Source: Microdochium bolleyi
Taxonomy: Eukaryota > Ascomycota > Sordariomycetes > Xylariales > Microdochiaceae
Direction: 5' to 3'
Length of the DNA: 64,000 bases
Assembly (NCBI GenBank): GCA_001566295.1
Contig: KQ964245.1
Location: forward strand, 4,264,377 to 4,328,376
Positions 45,546-56,966 of this stretch are shown one piece after another. The notes under the pieces are model-generated. The model worked only from the letters and a program-made list of their open reading frames with translations, had not been told where the DNA came from and made no database searches. The first letter of the stretch is position 1; each line of letters opens with the position of its first letter. A program made the translations under genes and the position numbers.

Positions 45546-45546
45546 G
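45456..45546. repeat. CAGA tetranucleotide microsatellite, about 23 copies
   Basis: Uninterrupted CAGA/GACA repeat of 91 bp. It lies in the gene-poor region 0.8 kb after ITC1. Its length suggests it is unstable and polymorphic between strains. Confidence 0.97.
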
Positions 45547-48500
45547 GTCGGGATCAAATTGGACCCGAGCAGTCATTATCCCGGCTAAAGGATTTATTTA
45601 ATGCTACACGTCCCTCGTTCCAGAAGAGGCGCCTCTCTCAACAGGGAGATATGTATCTCTCTTATCCCTGCTTGTCAGAGCAGCTCGTTGATAAGTCTAG
45701 TAGTACTGTAAACGGTGACGTCCACGGGATTGAACAAAGAAATACAGCGGCGATCGAATGTGAATCGGGAAGGCGGGGGGGTTGCGCGCCGACGTCACAG
45801 GAGCATTCCATCCCACTAGACTTTACACACGGGTTTACCGTGCGGGAGCGCAGATCCGCAGTACGGAAGGATTCCCATGGTACGCTATTGAATTCCATGT
45901 CCTCGATGGGGCGGGATTTTTGAGCGCTGGCCCCTTGGGGGGAAAGGGTAGCGGTAGGTATATGCAGTCTGGAATGGAGCTTGGAAAAAGCTTGGCCTTG
46001 GGGTTTTTGTCTCTCCCACTTATAGATACCGACCCGTCTACCCGCGCGAGCTACAGGTGTGCTGGCGTTCTTCAACTGCCTGTCGGTTTTCTTTGCTGGT
46101 TCAAATGTCTCAGATCCGGACAGGAATAGAGGCAGTGCACATTCCCGTCAGGACTTGCCGAGCCTGGCTGAGTCCACGTTGGGTCTGATGGATTGCTATT
46201 TGAAGATGCAGAACTCGGCGGTTGAGTGACTGGACAGTTGCGCGCGCACAGGTTAGGTCCATACTCTGGTGGCCAGACGGCCCGGCGGTGGCCGCAGAGC
46301 GCCAGAACACATCGCCTGTTGGTTGATGGGTGGGCATAGAGTCATGACATGACGCATACGCGCGAAGCAGGATTGGGAGTGGGTACAATAGACAGCGGAT
46401 CAGTCGGATGGCAGCGACTTGAAGGATTTGCAGCATGAAATCTTAAAAGGGAGGACACTTGTCACGAGTCTCGCACGTGGGCAAAGCAACTGCGGAAAAA
46501 GTGACGACGTCCAAGAATACCAGAGACGCCCTCACGGACGGAGCAACGCAGGGAACGACCATAGTGAGACATTTGCGCAGCAAGGGTGTGGGCATATGGT
46601 CACGTCGTGGGCTCTCTTTCTCCCTCGCTTGCCCGTCCCTGCCAAGCGGGTGCCCCCGCGACGACCGGTAGTCGTTGATCTGAGTCGCGTTCCTGTCATT
46701 GTTCTTGGGCCGGCGGCACTTCACTCACTGGTGCGGCACCTATTGTTCTCGGAGCGAAGTGTGCAGGCCTGGCTGGCGGCTAGTAAGCCATTTCGAACGA
46801 ACGAGCGAGAACCACGGGGCCACTTGCCAAGACCGCTGCCGCGGCCCACGACTGACGTTCCGTCTTCTGCGAGTCCAGTAGAGAACGCGTTGTGGCTTTC
46901 GAACATCGAGCGCGGGTCCGACAGCCTGGAAAGGATCTAAGTGACGGCGTGGGCGGACGTTGAGGCGGCTTGCCTTGCGTGGGCCGCGGTTTCGAGCTAC
47001 CAGACGGCGGTCTCGCCATGGGCACAAGAGGTCGAGTCCACAAAAGTCACTCGCGCTGCACGATCTGGACAATGGATCATTGTTCTAGGCTTGAGTTTCG
47101 AGCTGACGGCGTCAAGCCGGACTTGTCGATCTGGACTTGAGGGCGGCCCTGATTCAGGCCTCGTGCTTGGGGAAAGTTGAGCCGGCAGCGCAGGCTTGTC
47201 ATGGCACACATGCAGGATGTCGGAAGCGTGACTAGTAGAGCCGCAGAGTGGTGTCGATCGGGCACACGGACAAGTTGCGAAGTCGCACGGCAGGCCGAAC
47301 TGGCTCCCTCGTTGAGGCCGGCGCATCCGCATCAAGGCGGTCGGGTGCAGGAGTCAATGACGGCGTGGTGTGCAGCGACTCGCGCCACGACCGAGCTGAA
47401 GAAGTGGTGGGTGTCGGGCGGCCATGCAGGTACGGCGCACAGCGGGCGGCAGGCGACACGGCAGCACTTGTTTATCGTTGTCTGTTGGCCGCGAGGCGCG
47501 AGAGATGGTGGGTGCATCTGCAGGGTGTCGGCCCTGGGCCGGCGTGGACTCGGTTGAGAAGTCTAACGGGCGACGCTGGGTTGGATGTTGTGGATGGGTG
47601 GAGATCTATTGTGCAGCCGAGAATTGTCCCTCGTGGCGTGCACACCAAGGCTTGTGCCTGCCCATTGTTTCCTGCACAGAGCCACCTTGCTGCACGGCGA
47701 GCAACCAGCACTGGACGAAACAAACAAACAAAACAAGAAAGAACGAAACAAGCAAGGCACTTTGTCCCCTGCAGCGAATCGAGCGGCACAGAGCCGCGCG
47801 CCAGGGGTGCCACGGGCTGGCCTTGCCAACCCCCGGCGAGCGTCGAGTCGGCCGCCAATCGGGTGCTGGTCGCGGCGCCGTCGTGCTCCGCAGAGCGTCA
47901 GTGGACACCTGGCAGCCCGCCCGCCCGCTGGTGGCTTGGTGTAGCGCGTTTCACAACGCCTGCCAGCTGCCTCCCCTGCCTCTCAGAACACCTCACTTCA
48001 ACAGCCATCGCCTTCCACACGTCGAGGCCATCACTCGCGACACGGATGCTGCGCAAGCAAGCAACGTCTTCCGCATGGACTGCTTCGGCCCGTGCTCGCC
48101 TGCTCGCCCGAGGCAATCAAATTCCACCTGGGCACAAGGAAACGCCGGCCAAGACAGCAGCAACCTGGCCACGTCCAGCCTCCCCAGCAGCCGTCCGTGC
48201 AGCCTTGGCCCGTCGAGGTACGACGCATCTTGTCATCCCGCAGGTTTTCAAGGTCCAGCACCGACCAGTGCAAATTTTACCGGCCCTCTGCATGACAATG
48301 CAGGTGGAGGGCACTCGGCGCTGCCAAGAGCACCACTGCTCCACCACCTGCGTGGCTCGGCTTGGTGACGAGAGCATGGTCCACCCAAGGCCGCCCAGCT
48401 CTCCAGCACCCATTACGCAGTAGGTACGCAGCACCAAAGTGCCTGCGGCTTGCCGGAATGCTTTCGTCATGCTCGACCCACCCCGGCCATGGAACCTTCC

Positions 48501-49217
48501 AAGGTTCGCACTGACGCGGCAGAGTGCAGCCAGCCATAGGTAGGGCAAGCCCTTGGCCGTTTACTGTGTACGGAGCACAGCACGAGACTGTCGATGGGAC
48601 GGCTGTCAGGCCCGCGAGTCGAAACGACGGAGCCAGGCCAGCGCTTGCCCATTACACGGCCGCCGTGCTCAGCTTGTCACAGCCCGGGCCTAGAAAAAGA
48701 ACCAGCGGCTCACCATCAGACGGCTCGAGTGTCCTGGCAAGCACTGGTCAGCTAAGCCGGAGTGGGCGAGGCCTGACGACAGCCAATCCCGCGGCTTGGA
48801 CGGCTGCATTAGGCTCGCCTGCCCCTGCATTGGTCTGTTCTCAAGGACCAACCACACTTTATCGATCCAGCCAATCCGCGCTCGTTGCTCCCCTCGCCAA
48901 GCTTGCCAACAATGGAAGGCTCGGTGGAGGCCACGAAGGAACAACTGCCGGGTCCTTCAATGTTCCCAACTGACAGCGGAGTGGTCCTTGCAAGGGGCCT
49001 CCGTACGAGCGAGCCAGCCAGACAGCCACTCCGCCAGCAAACAGTGCACACTGCAAGTCCCCTACGAGGAGACGGGGAGACAGCGGCTGCAGGTCTGCGC
49101 TGCTGCAGAGGTTTGCGACAGAACCCGACGACCGGCAGCAACGCAATGCAGTGCACTACTGCGCACTCGGGACGCGTAGCTTCTTCTTTCTTTCCTTGTG
49201 GTGGTGGTGGGCGAGGT

Positions 49218-49236
49218 GGGGAGGGGAGGGGAGGGG
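49218..49236 (+). other. G-quadruplex motif
   Basis: Four runs of four G separated by single A bases, preceded by GGT. This exceeds the usual G3 criterion, and the single-base loops favour a very stable parallel quadruplex. It is on the strand of the downstream DUF1996 gene, 624 bp before its ATG. Confidence 0.85.
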
Positions 49237-49518
49237 TGCAAGGCACAGCTAGCTGGCCAAGTCTACCCCTGAGATCGTCCAGCGCCACGCCACGACTGCA
49301 TGCGCTAAGGCCGGCGGGTGTCCACACCATCCGGGACCCCCTTTGCACAGTCGTTTCCTGTTCCTGAGTCCCCTCACCCCTGGTTCCTGGTTCCTGCCTG
49401 CTGGGCCCGCGCGTAGCCAGACCAGGCTTTGCGGCCCAGGCAGGCGGCTGCGTGGCACCGGTGGAGAGAGCACTGGGGCCGTCCCATCCTTGCGGGTGGG
49501 TGTCTATCGCCACCGGCC

Positions 49519-49859
49519 TATATCTCTGCTCGTGTTCCCGCCGGGATCAGCCCTTGCCCTTCCCTCTGTCTCGTATCTACAACCATATCCTCTTCTTGGA
49601 CCTGCGTCTGCAACCTGGCTTTGTTGCTCTACCATTCCTTCACATATCTACCGCCGCTCTTCAGCACTCACTCCGCCGGCCGAGTCCGTCCCATCATTAT
49701 CTCCAGGAAAGCAGCATCCGCCCTCCCGGAACCACCTTCATTATTCTCTCTGGTAGAAGAAACAGTCATCTGCAACATCTCAGGTGCTCCGGTATCACCT
49801 TTCGCATCCGCTTTCATCTGCCATAGACCACAAGATACCCCCTCACACCATCATTCATC
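49519..49859 (+). promoter_or_regulatory. Likely core promoter and CT-rich leader of the DUF1996 gene
   Basis: A TATAT element at 49519-49523 is followed by about 330 bp of pyrimidine-rich sequence (for example around 49555-49700) that leads directly to the start at 49860. CT-rich tracts downstream of a TATA-like element are typical of highly expressed genes in filamentous fungi. The start context is CATCATGA. Confidence 0.5.
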
Positions 49860-51338
49860 ATGAAGACCGCCGTCGTCCTCAGCACCCTGGCCACTCTGGC
49901 CGCCGCCGCCCATGAGCAGGGCACCTTCGCTGTCCTGCGCTTCAACGGCGACAAGCCCCTCACTGAGGGCCGCATGGACCCCGTCGTCAACCCCGGCACT
50001 GCCTCGAAGCACTACCACATGATCCAGGGTGGTGATGCCTTCTCTCTCAACGTCAAGGGCGACCAGTTGCTCAAGAACGGCAAGTGCACCACCGCCAAGA
50101 TTGCTCGCGACTTCAGCAACTACTGGGTCCCTTCGCTCTTCTTCGCCAAGGATGGCAAGTTCCAGAAGGTCCCAATGTTCTACATGAACGTCTACTACTT
50201 CTTCGACAAGACTCACGATGACCTTGTCGCCTTCCCTCCCGGCCTCAAGATGTTGACTGGTGACGCTGATACCCGCAAGCCTCCCGCCGGCTCGGGCATC
50301 CAGCTCGACCCCAGCAAGCCCGGCTTCAACAACATCCAGTTCACTTGCCCTTCTTCCAACTACAACAACCCTGCCTACCCTGCCGGCTCTGACGGTAGCT
50401 CTGCTGGCATCCAGGACCCCCAGAACAAGGGCGCTGGTGTCGGCTTCCCCACCAAGAAGTGCGATGGTTACGCCTCACCTCTCCGCCAGGACCTGCACTT
50501 CCCGTCCTGCTACAACCCCAAGGCTGGTCTTGACGACTACAAGAACAACATGGTCTTCCCCAAGGATGCTGGCAACGGCTACAGGGACTGCCCCGAGGGT
50601 TACATCCACGTCCCTCACCTCTTCTACGAGGTCTACTGGAACACTCCCGAGTTCGACAACCTCTGGCAGGAGGATGGCAAGACCCAGCCCTTTGTCTTCT
50701 CCAACGGCGACGTCACTGGCTTCAGCTCTCACGCCGATTTCATCTCCGGCTGGGATACCAACACCCTCCAGACAATCATTGACACTTGCAACGCTGGCAC
50801 TATCGGCATGGATAAATGCCCTCAGATCCCTGGCGGCCTCAGCACCAACAACAACTGCAACATCGCGCCCCAGATCGTCGAGCCCGAGAACTATCTCACT
50901 GCTTCCAAGGATGTGAAGTTCGCTGCTCTCCCCAACAGCCTTTCTCTTAGCGGCTGGACCATGGGTGCTGGTGCTCAGGACGGTGGCAGCCAGGGCGGCA
51001 GTGACAACGGCAGCAGCAGCTCTCCCGCCCCTGCACCTGCTCCCAGCTCAACCAAGACCTACGCTCCCTCCGCTTCCGCGGCCACTCAGCTGCCTACTCA
51101 GATCCCCAGCGCCCCGATCTTCGTTGAGAACCCTGTTGTCAGCCAGGCTCCCGTGCCCGTTGCCGAGGCTCCCGCTCCGGCCTCTCCCGCCGAGGACAAC
51201 TACTCGACTGTCTGGGACATCGTCACCGTGACTGCCACCACCACTGAGTACGTCCAGGCTACTGCCGCGCCCCAGCGCCGCGGTCAGCACGGCCACATCG
51301 CTCGCCACAAGCACAATGGCTTCGCTGCTCGTCGCTAA
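49860..51338 (+). CDS. Secreted DUF1996 protein
   Basis: Intronless, 492 aa. Residues 1-17 form a signal peptide (MKTAVVLSTLATLAAAA). The DUF1996 domain begins near FAVLRFNGDKPLTEGRMDPV with the hallmark NPGTASKHYHMIQGGDAF, and continues to about residue 300 with conserved CTTAKIARDFSNYWVPSLFF, FPTKKCDGYASPLRQDLHFP, HVPHLFYEVYWNTPEFDNL and HADFISGWD. Many paired cysteines fit an extracellular fold. A Ser/Pro/Ala-rich linker (about 375-440) follows, then VWDIVTVTATTTEYVQAT and a basic tail (QRRGQHGHIARHKH). There is no clear GPI signal. Third codon positions are almost always C or G, with codons such as AAG, GTC, CTC and ACC dominating, more so than in neighbouring genes, which suggests high expression. 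Function of the domain is not known to me. Members are often seen in secretomes and cell walls. Confidence 0.9.
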   Translation: MKTAVVLSTLATLAAAAHEQGTFAVLRFNGDKPLTEGRMDPVVNPGTASKHYHMIQGGDAFSLNVKGDQLLKNGKCTTAKIARDFSNYWVPSLFFAKDGKFQKVPMFYMNVYYFFDKTHDDLVAFPPGLKMLTGDADTRKPPAGSGIQLDPSKPGFNNIQFTCPSSNYNNPAYPAGSDGSSAGIQDPQNKGAGVGFPTKKCDGYASPLRQDLHFPSCYNPKAGLDDYKNNMVFPKDAGNGYRDCPEGYIHVPHLFYEVYWNTPEFDNLWQEDGKTQPFVFSNGDVTGFSSHADFISGWDTNTLQTIIDTCNAGTIGMDKCPQIPGGLSTNNNCNIAPQIVEPENYLTASKDVKFAALPNSLSLSGWTMGAGAQDGGSQGGSDNGSSSSPAPAPAPSSTKTYAPSASAATQLPTQIPSAPIFVENPVVSQAPVPVAEAPAPASPAEDNYSTVWDIVTVTATTTEYVQATAAPQRRGQHGHIARHKHNGFAARR

Positions 51339-52516
51339 GCCGAGAGTCACGCTGTTCCAGACGGTTCCTCTGGCCCGCCTTTCTTTGTGGCCAGAGACAC
51401 CATCTCGGAGAACGTCGCATCTACAAATTCTTGTATACATACCTTCTTGGACACATCATAGGGAACCCTTCACTTCTTTCTTGACCTGACGGCGCAGCCG
51501 AAGGCCTTTTGATTTTGGCTATTTTTTTGGTTTTCTTGGGGATACATGGTGTAAATCACTTTGAACAAACGGGGACACTTTTGTCACACACTCTGGCGCA
51601 GGAGATGTAGCTTTTATGACCTGGACGAAAACTAGTTTTTCAGTCTGTTCTTTTCTGAACAACAACAACAACAACACAAATATAGAAGGCTTATAACCAT
51701 ATTCTGAACCCTTGGAAAAGCCGACTTGCGCCGCTATGAATATGTGACGTACTTAACGGCTGAGGGAGTCGGGTGCGCGGTGGTGGCTGGGCCCGTGGGC
51801 GGCGCAAATGTGTTCGGGCCCGTGCTTTCATACTATATTTCCCTTACTTGCTTCGCCTACCTGCCTGCCGTGTCAAGCAAGCTTTTTCCTGTGCCGATCT
51901 GGGGCAGTCTAGGTGCCAATAACAACAACAGCAGGACCACACACATACCTGCGCCCCCCATGCACATGCTGCTGTATGCGGGTGGGTTATATGTGCGTGT
52001 GCTAGAGGGGGGGGGGTGGGTTACTAGCGTGTGCCGATCTCAGGTATACCGATGATCCCGTCCTTTCTGTGTGTATATGTGGGTGGTGGCCGTTTGCCCT
52101 GCCGATCGAGATCGATCGGGGGATAGAAAAGCGTGATGTTTTTCTTTTCTCACTACTTCTTGTTCTTGGATCGGTTCGCTGGGATGTGCCTGTGTGTGTG
52201 TGTGGAGAGAGAGAGAGAGAGAGAAGGAAAAGTGGAACTGAGGTACTGGTTGATTCTGTCCGTGATCATCCCACTCGAGAGATTTGGGGCGTGGAGAGCA
52301 TCGCGATGGTTGGACGTGTGTGGCCTGGATACTTGATCTGTGTGTCCTATGGACTGTGGTGTATCTGCTTCGAGACGCAACATGAACAGCTGCATGGTTT
52401 GGCCGTGATTATTATATTCTAGATCTACGTTTCGCCTAGGTACGGCGCCGGGACATGGCTTGTGGCTGTGTGGTAGTACCGTCTTTGGTACCTCCCTCTG
52501 CTTGGGACGTGACGAC
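51339..52516. other. Convergent intergenic region DUF1996 / RCM1
   Basis: 1.2 kb with a long, partly AT-rich 3' flank of the DUF1996 gene. It holds a run of ten G (52007-52016) and a compound microsatellite, (TG)7 then (GA)10, at 52191-52224. No gene is supported. Confidence 0.6.
52191..52224. repeat. Compound TG/GA microsatellite
   Basis: Seven TG units (52191-52204) run directly into ten GA units (52205-52224). It lies in noncoding DNA 290 bp beyond the RCM1 stop. Confidence 0.9.
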
Positions 52517-54440
52517 TCAGTCGAAACCTCCCCATTCCTCTTCGTCATCTTCTTCGTCTTCGTCGCCGCTGCTGTCCTCCGAGCCGCTGTCGTCGTCACT
52601 GCTTCCTGCTGCTGCTGGTGCGACAGTCTGCTTCGTTGACGGCGCGTGCTTTTGCTTGGACGCCGGCTTTCCACGCTTGTCATCACCCGGATTGCTGTCC
52701 TGCATGACGCTGTCGCCCGTGCTCTTCAGAGTCGGCATGCCCATCATGTCTCTGACGATCCGCCCATCCTCATCACGCACATACGGGCCTTCGATGTCTC
52801 GCTCCGCGGCGTCCTCGTCGCGGACGAACCCTGCCACGAAGAAGCCCATGACGCCGCGCCCGTCGTCCTTGTAGGACCGTATGCACGCGTCGGCGACAAC
52901 CTTGTCCTCTGCGCTGCCGCTGGTCTCGACCCCACGGACGGGCCACTTGCGCATGCCGGAGACCTGCTCGTCGCGGCGCATCACGCGCCACCCCCGCCTG
53001 CGGGCGACCTCGGACTGCAGCACCCGGTGGACCACCCCTTCGTTCTCCTCGGTGTGGATGGAGCAGGTGGAGTACGTGACGCGCCGGGCCGCGGGGAACT
53101 CGAGCGCGTGCAGCACCAGGACGAACTGGAAGGACGCGAGGGCGTCGAGGCGCTTCTTGAGCTCCTGCTCGGACGAGACGACCGTCTCCTTGCCGTCGTC
53201 GTCGATCATGGTGCGCTGCTCGACTTCTTCTTCTGCTTTGGTGGACTGCTTGTCGACTTTGTCTTCGCGCTTGCGCTTCTTATTGTTACTGCTGCTGCTG
53301 CTGCTGGCGCCCCCAGGCTGCGGCTGTGTCTTGGATGCTGTCTTCTTGCTGTCTGGGCCTTGTGGTAGGTGTATCGTTGGCATATTGTCCCTGCCCACGA
53401 TGCCGCTTCCTGAGCAGCTGGGGTCGAGCAGCAGGCATGTAACGTTGTCGTACAGTGGTGACAGCGGGTCGACCTTGAGGAAGTCCTGCCCGAAGCTCAT
53501 TCGCACGATCCCGTCGCCGCCCGCGATGCGGACCATCTTCTCGAGGGTCCGCGAGCGGTTCTTGTCCTTCTCGAACGCGAAGACCTTCTGTATGCACTCC
53601 TCGCCCTCGGCAACGCGGCTGTTGACGATCGCGGCGATGTGCGTCGTCTTGTTGCCTGGCGCGGAGCACGAATCGATCACGTCGCCGGCGACGGGGTCGA
53701 GGAGATACGCAGGGAAACATGACGCTTTGTCCTGCAAGATGACCTCGCCATTCTTGTAGGCGTCGGTCTTGATGATCTCAAAGGCCGGCGAGATGGCCAC
53801 GAGGTTGGGCACGTGGGCGTCGAGATACAGATTGCGCCCGGGTGTTGACGTGACCTCCTTGATGGTCTGGACCCTGTTGAAGCCCTTGAATGTGCCGTCG
53901 AGTTGGTCCTCGAGCGTCGACCTGATGGTGTTGACGCGCACCCAGCGTGGGTAAGCACCGGTGGCCTCTAGGTACTCGGCTGTGACGAGGTCGCGCAGCT
54001 GGTCCATGGTGCCGGCCTTCCTGCGTATCCTGGCGCGGGTGAGCTCTGAGCTGAGGCGGGCCTTGTGCCGCTCTATTGAGGCCCGCAGGCCATGAGTGGC
54101 GGGCAGGGCGATGCCGCCTTTTGAGACGAGATGGTCGTGGACCAGCAGCAGTGCCAGCACGGGTGAGAGCTGTTACGGAGTCAGACTTTGCTCCCAGAAA
54201 AGGGCAAGAGAAGGTGAATGCAGTGGTGAGAATATGTACCTTTCGCTCATGGCGTAGCAGGTCGGAAGCTTCTATGACCTCCTTGAGGACGGCACTCCAT
54301 TTGCAGGACTCGACGGCGAGGGCATAGATCTGCTGCGCCGGTGACTTGAGCTTCGTGTTGGTGAAGATGCGAGTCTTGAGGTTGCCGCCCGTCGAGGACG
54401 GCTGAGACAGAATCTCTGCCGTCTCGTGGTACAGGGACAT
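52517..54440 (-). CDS. RCM1: 25S rRNA cytosine-C5 methyltransferase Rcm1 (NSUN5 type)
   Basis: Methylates a cytosine in the large-subunit rRNA in the nucleolus. Exons 54440-54240 and 54169-52517 join in phase 0, giving 617 aa. The N-terminus (MSLYHETAEILSQ, KLKSPAQQIYALAVESCKWS, VLKEVIEASDLLRHERK) is the NSUN5-specific region, continued by LSPVLALLLVHDHLVSKGGI. PRWVRVNTIRSTLEDQL follows. The SAM site is DSCSAPGNKTTHIAA (about residues 236-250), then FAFEKDKNRSRTLEKM. The catalytic pair is LLLDPSCSGSGIVGR (about 315-330; Cys in PSC) and VTYSTCSIHTEENEGVV (about 430; the nucleophile Cys in STCS). A Lys/Ser/Glu-rich insertion of about 75 residues separates these two. The C-terminus is an acidic tail (DEDEEDDEEEWGGFD), common in nucleolar proteins. 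All motifs are intact. Confidence 0.94.
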
Positions 54441-55386
54441 GGCGCAGTGGCTACCGAGACAAGAGGTGCATTACTCAAATAATCTGCTTTCAGATATGGT
54501 GCTCGAAGTTGTGAGACACCGGCATGGAAGATGCTGAACACGGCGGCGGAAGTTTTCATGGTGAGCGGCGACCCACTCTGGGCGACGGAGCCAATCACAG
54601 GTCGTCCCGCCCGGGCTTCTCGACCTCACTTCTTACACCAGATGCACGATCTCGAGATCGGAGGATGTTCGACAGTTGGGACTTCAATTGTCCATTTCTA
54701 GGTTGGACAAGATTATACGAACCTTATACGCCTAGCATTGGTCAATAATAATTGAGCGGTTGCCGATGAGCTTCTACTAAGCTTTCAGGTGATGTCTGTC
54801 TGGCCTCGGTTCGCCATGATCGTTCCAGGCACGGACCCTTCAGAGACCATGATGCTACCGATCTTGATACGCGTCACGTTCAAAGATACCCGTCTGTCTT
54901 CAGGGATTCATGGCACTGCACATCAGAAGGCCCTGATGAGCGAGCATTGGCGCAGTGCGGGCTCGCCCCTTCCCCTGTACTTGGATGTTTAGTTCCACGA
55001 AGACTGGCTTGTGAGCCCAGCAGTTGACTTGGACGCGCCTGCCACTTGCACGCTGTTGCAGGCATCGACCTCAGGCATCAATTTATACCCGTGTCCGCAG
55101 ACTTCCGGTCTGCCGTCTGCGTTGTGCCATCATCTCCCCTCACAAACGCACATCTCTTCGGCCTTTCCACTCACCAAGCAGGGCAATCTGCCTGACTCGC
55201 CGCCTGCACCATTGCAAGACCTGCATCTTGTGGCCACCGGCGATCCATTGCGTTACGGCCATTTTCTTTGTTCCATTCACCTCCATAAGCCTTGTCAAGC
55301 CTCCGACAGTTCCAAGAAAATCATCACCGCAACCTCACACGGTGTGCAGCATGGCAAGCTCAGTACATGCTTCGACTTGAGCAAAC
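54441..55386. promoter_or_regulatory. Divergent promoter region, RCM1 (-) and unknown gene (+)
   Basis: Both genes start outwards from this 0.95 kb. No coding frame is supported inside it. The stretch 55,010-55,380 is pyrimidine-rich on the plus strand and probably the leader of the unknown gene. Confidence 0.5.
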
Positions 55387-56966
55387 ATGAGCGTCATGCT
55401 ACGTGAAGAAGGCCATCCTCGGGCGGAGGCAACCCGCCTCAACTACGATTCTTGTCTCTTCCTGAACAAGCTCCCACCCGAGGTCAGTGGAAATGACGAT
55501 GTCGTTACCAGATTCGACGCGGGCTCGACTAACATTGTTGCCTACAGATTCGCCTCATGGTCTACTGTTTCGCAGTCGTCGAGGACTCGGACATTGTTCC
55601 CCGCCAAGTGACTGAGCATTCGTACAAGTTCTGCTGGGGCGAATACGAACCACTATCGTATAGAGACGCCTCAGGAGGATGGTCCACAGATCGATCTCCT
55701 TGTGGCAGCCGACTGACCATCTCGAGCATCATGAGGACGTGCTTCAGCATCTCGAAGGATCTGGAGGGCTCTACAATATTCTACCGGGCCAACAACTTCA
55801 GGTTCTACAATGCCAGCGACCTTCACCGTTTCCTCGCCGCGATCACAATGCAACAACGCAACAGTTTGGAGAGAATCACGATAGAAGAGCGTGGTGGCGG
55901 CTGCAGTGTCTTCCACCTGTATAGATCCCCAGAAATCCACCTGTACAGTCACGATGTTACCATTCTCTTGAGTCAGTGCGAGAAACTCAGAGACATCAAA
56001 GTCATAGCTGATGTACGGACTACGAATTACTACCACGCGATGACCGGACAAGGAACGTACGTCAAGAACCAAATCGAGAGGATTACGACCTTCCTTCGCT
56101 TGGCGGACCGTGAGACACCCAGTATAATCGACTTTCCACAGGCTCGTGTCTTCATCCGCATTTCGCCCACCCTGTGTCTCGACACTAGCGTCGCCAGCGT
56201 CCGGACGGTCACTGACAAGGCCTACCATAGCGATCTCATAATTGGGATGAGTAGGGCCGATGTATCCCCGGTCCTTCATGATCGTGAGTTCCGCACCCGA
56301 TTCAATGCCATGCGTAAGGCATTGAGGCGGCTGCCGCCACGACAGGCCGCTTTTGATAGCTTTTTGAGCACCGTGGCGGCTACTGCACTGATTCATGCCA
56401 CCAAATCGGCTGGGATCGACTTCCCAGGATATTTGCGCGCCAATGAGACCATGCCTCAAGCCGTCAGTGGTCCTGTGTCTGCGCGTACGAGAAGCACTAG
56501 AAGCAGAGATCTCAAACTCGATAGCTTCAACGACCTAGGTGTCTTCTCTCACCGGAATCCAAAGTACAGCCCTCAAGGTTTCCTTCAATGGGGATTCGAT
56601 GTGACCGGACTCCGGTGGAGTGGCAGTCAAATCCAATATCAAGCAACCTTTGACCAATCTCTGCAGCAGCGTGAGCCTTCCTGGGAATCACTAGCCAGCC
56701 TGCCAGAAGACAACAAGACAGGCTTTGGAAAGATCGCTTCATACTATCGCAGTCTCATAGCCCGGAAGCGGGACTTACGAAAGGTTGATGTTCGTGAGAA
56801 GCTCAAGGCCATGCCTCACCCAGAGGAAGTCATTGCGTTCTTTCTGAGCGAACCACCTCAACATTGGTGGATTTTGCAAATGAATTTCTGGCAGGCGCTA
56901 GATATTATTGAGGGACACGAGAGGCGCCTCAGAGCCAAAGCAGCGAAGAAGGGTAGCAAGCGATGA
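55387..56966 (+). CDS. Uncharacterised protein with LPPEIRL-type N-terminal motif
   Basis: Exons 55387-55482 and 55548-56966 give 504 aa. Joining the exons creates FLNKLPPEIRLMVYCFAV, the opening of the F-box-like or 2EXR-type domain found in many lineage-expanded fungal proteins. The intron (GTCAGT donor, CTACAG acceptor) is thus supported. The rest has an aromatic/charged mixture (FYRANNFRFYNASDLHRFLA; ERITTFLRLADRE), the pattern of such proteins: strand-rich, with interspersed Arg and Tyr. It ends in a strongly basic helix (ERRLRAKAAKKGSKR). I recognise no catalytic motif and do not assign a function. Codon use is less biased than in the neighbouring MFS gene, which suggests low expression. 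The N-terminus is not a signal peptide. Confidence 0.75.

Larger units (their letters stand above)
44667..49859. other. 5.2 kb gene-poor region upstream of the DUF1996 gene
   Basis: The longest interval without a recognised gene. The first part (44667 to about 46400) is of mixed composition and includes a CAGA microsatellite. From about 46400 the DNA is GC-rich and many frames are open on both strands (up to 391 codons, plus 47248-48423), with Arg/Ser/Pro-biased, mutually overlapping translations, which argues against coding. The end (49,540-49,859) is pyrimidine-rich and probably the leader of the DUF1996 gene. A G-quadruplex motif sits at 49218-49236. Confidence 0.5.

Noticed and set aside
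47248..48423. 391-codon open frame in the gene-poor region
   Set aside because: Composition is Arg/Ser/Thr-biased, several other frames are open over the same bases, and no domain, signal peptide or splice structure is seen. It is kept as noncoding, with a check suggested in the findings.
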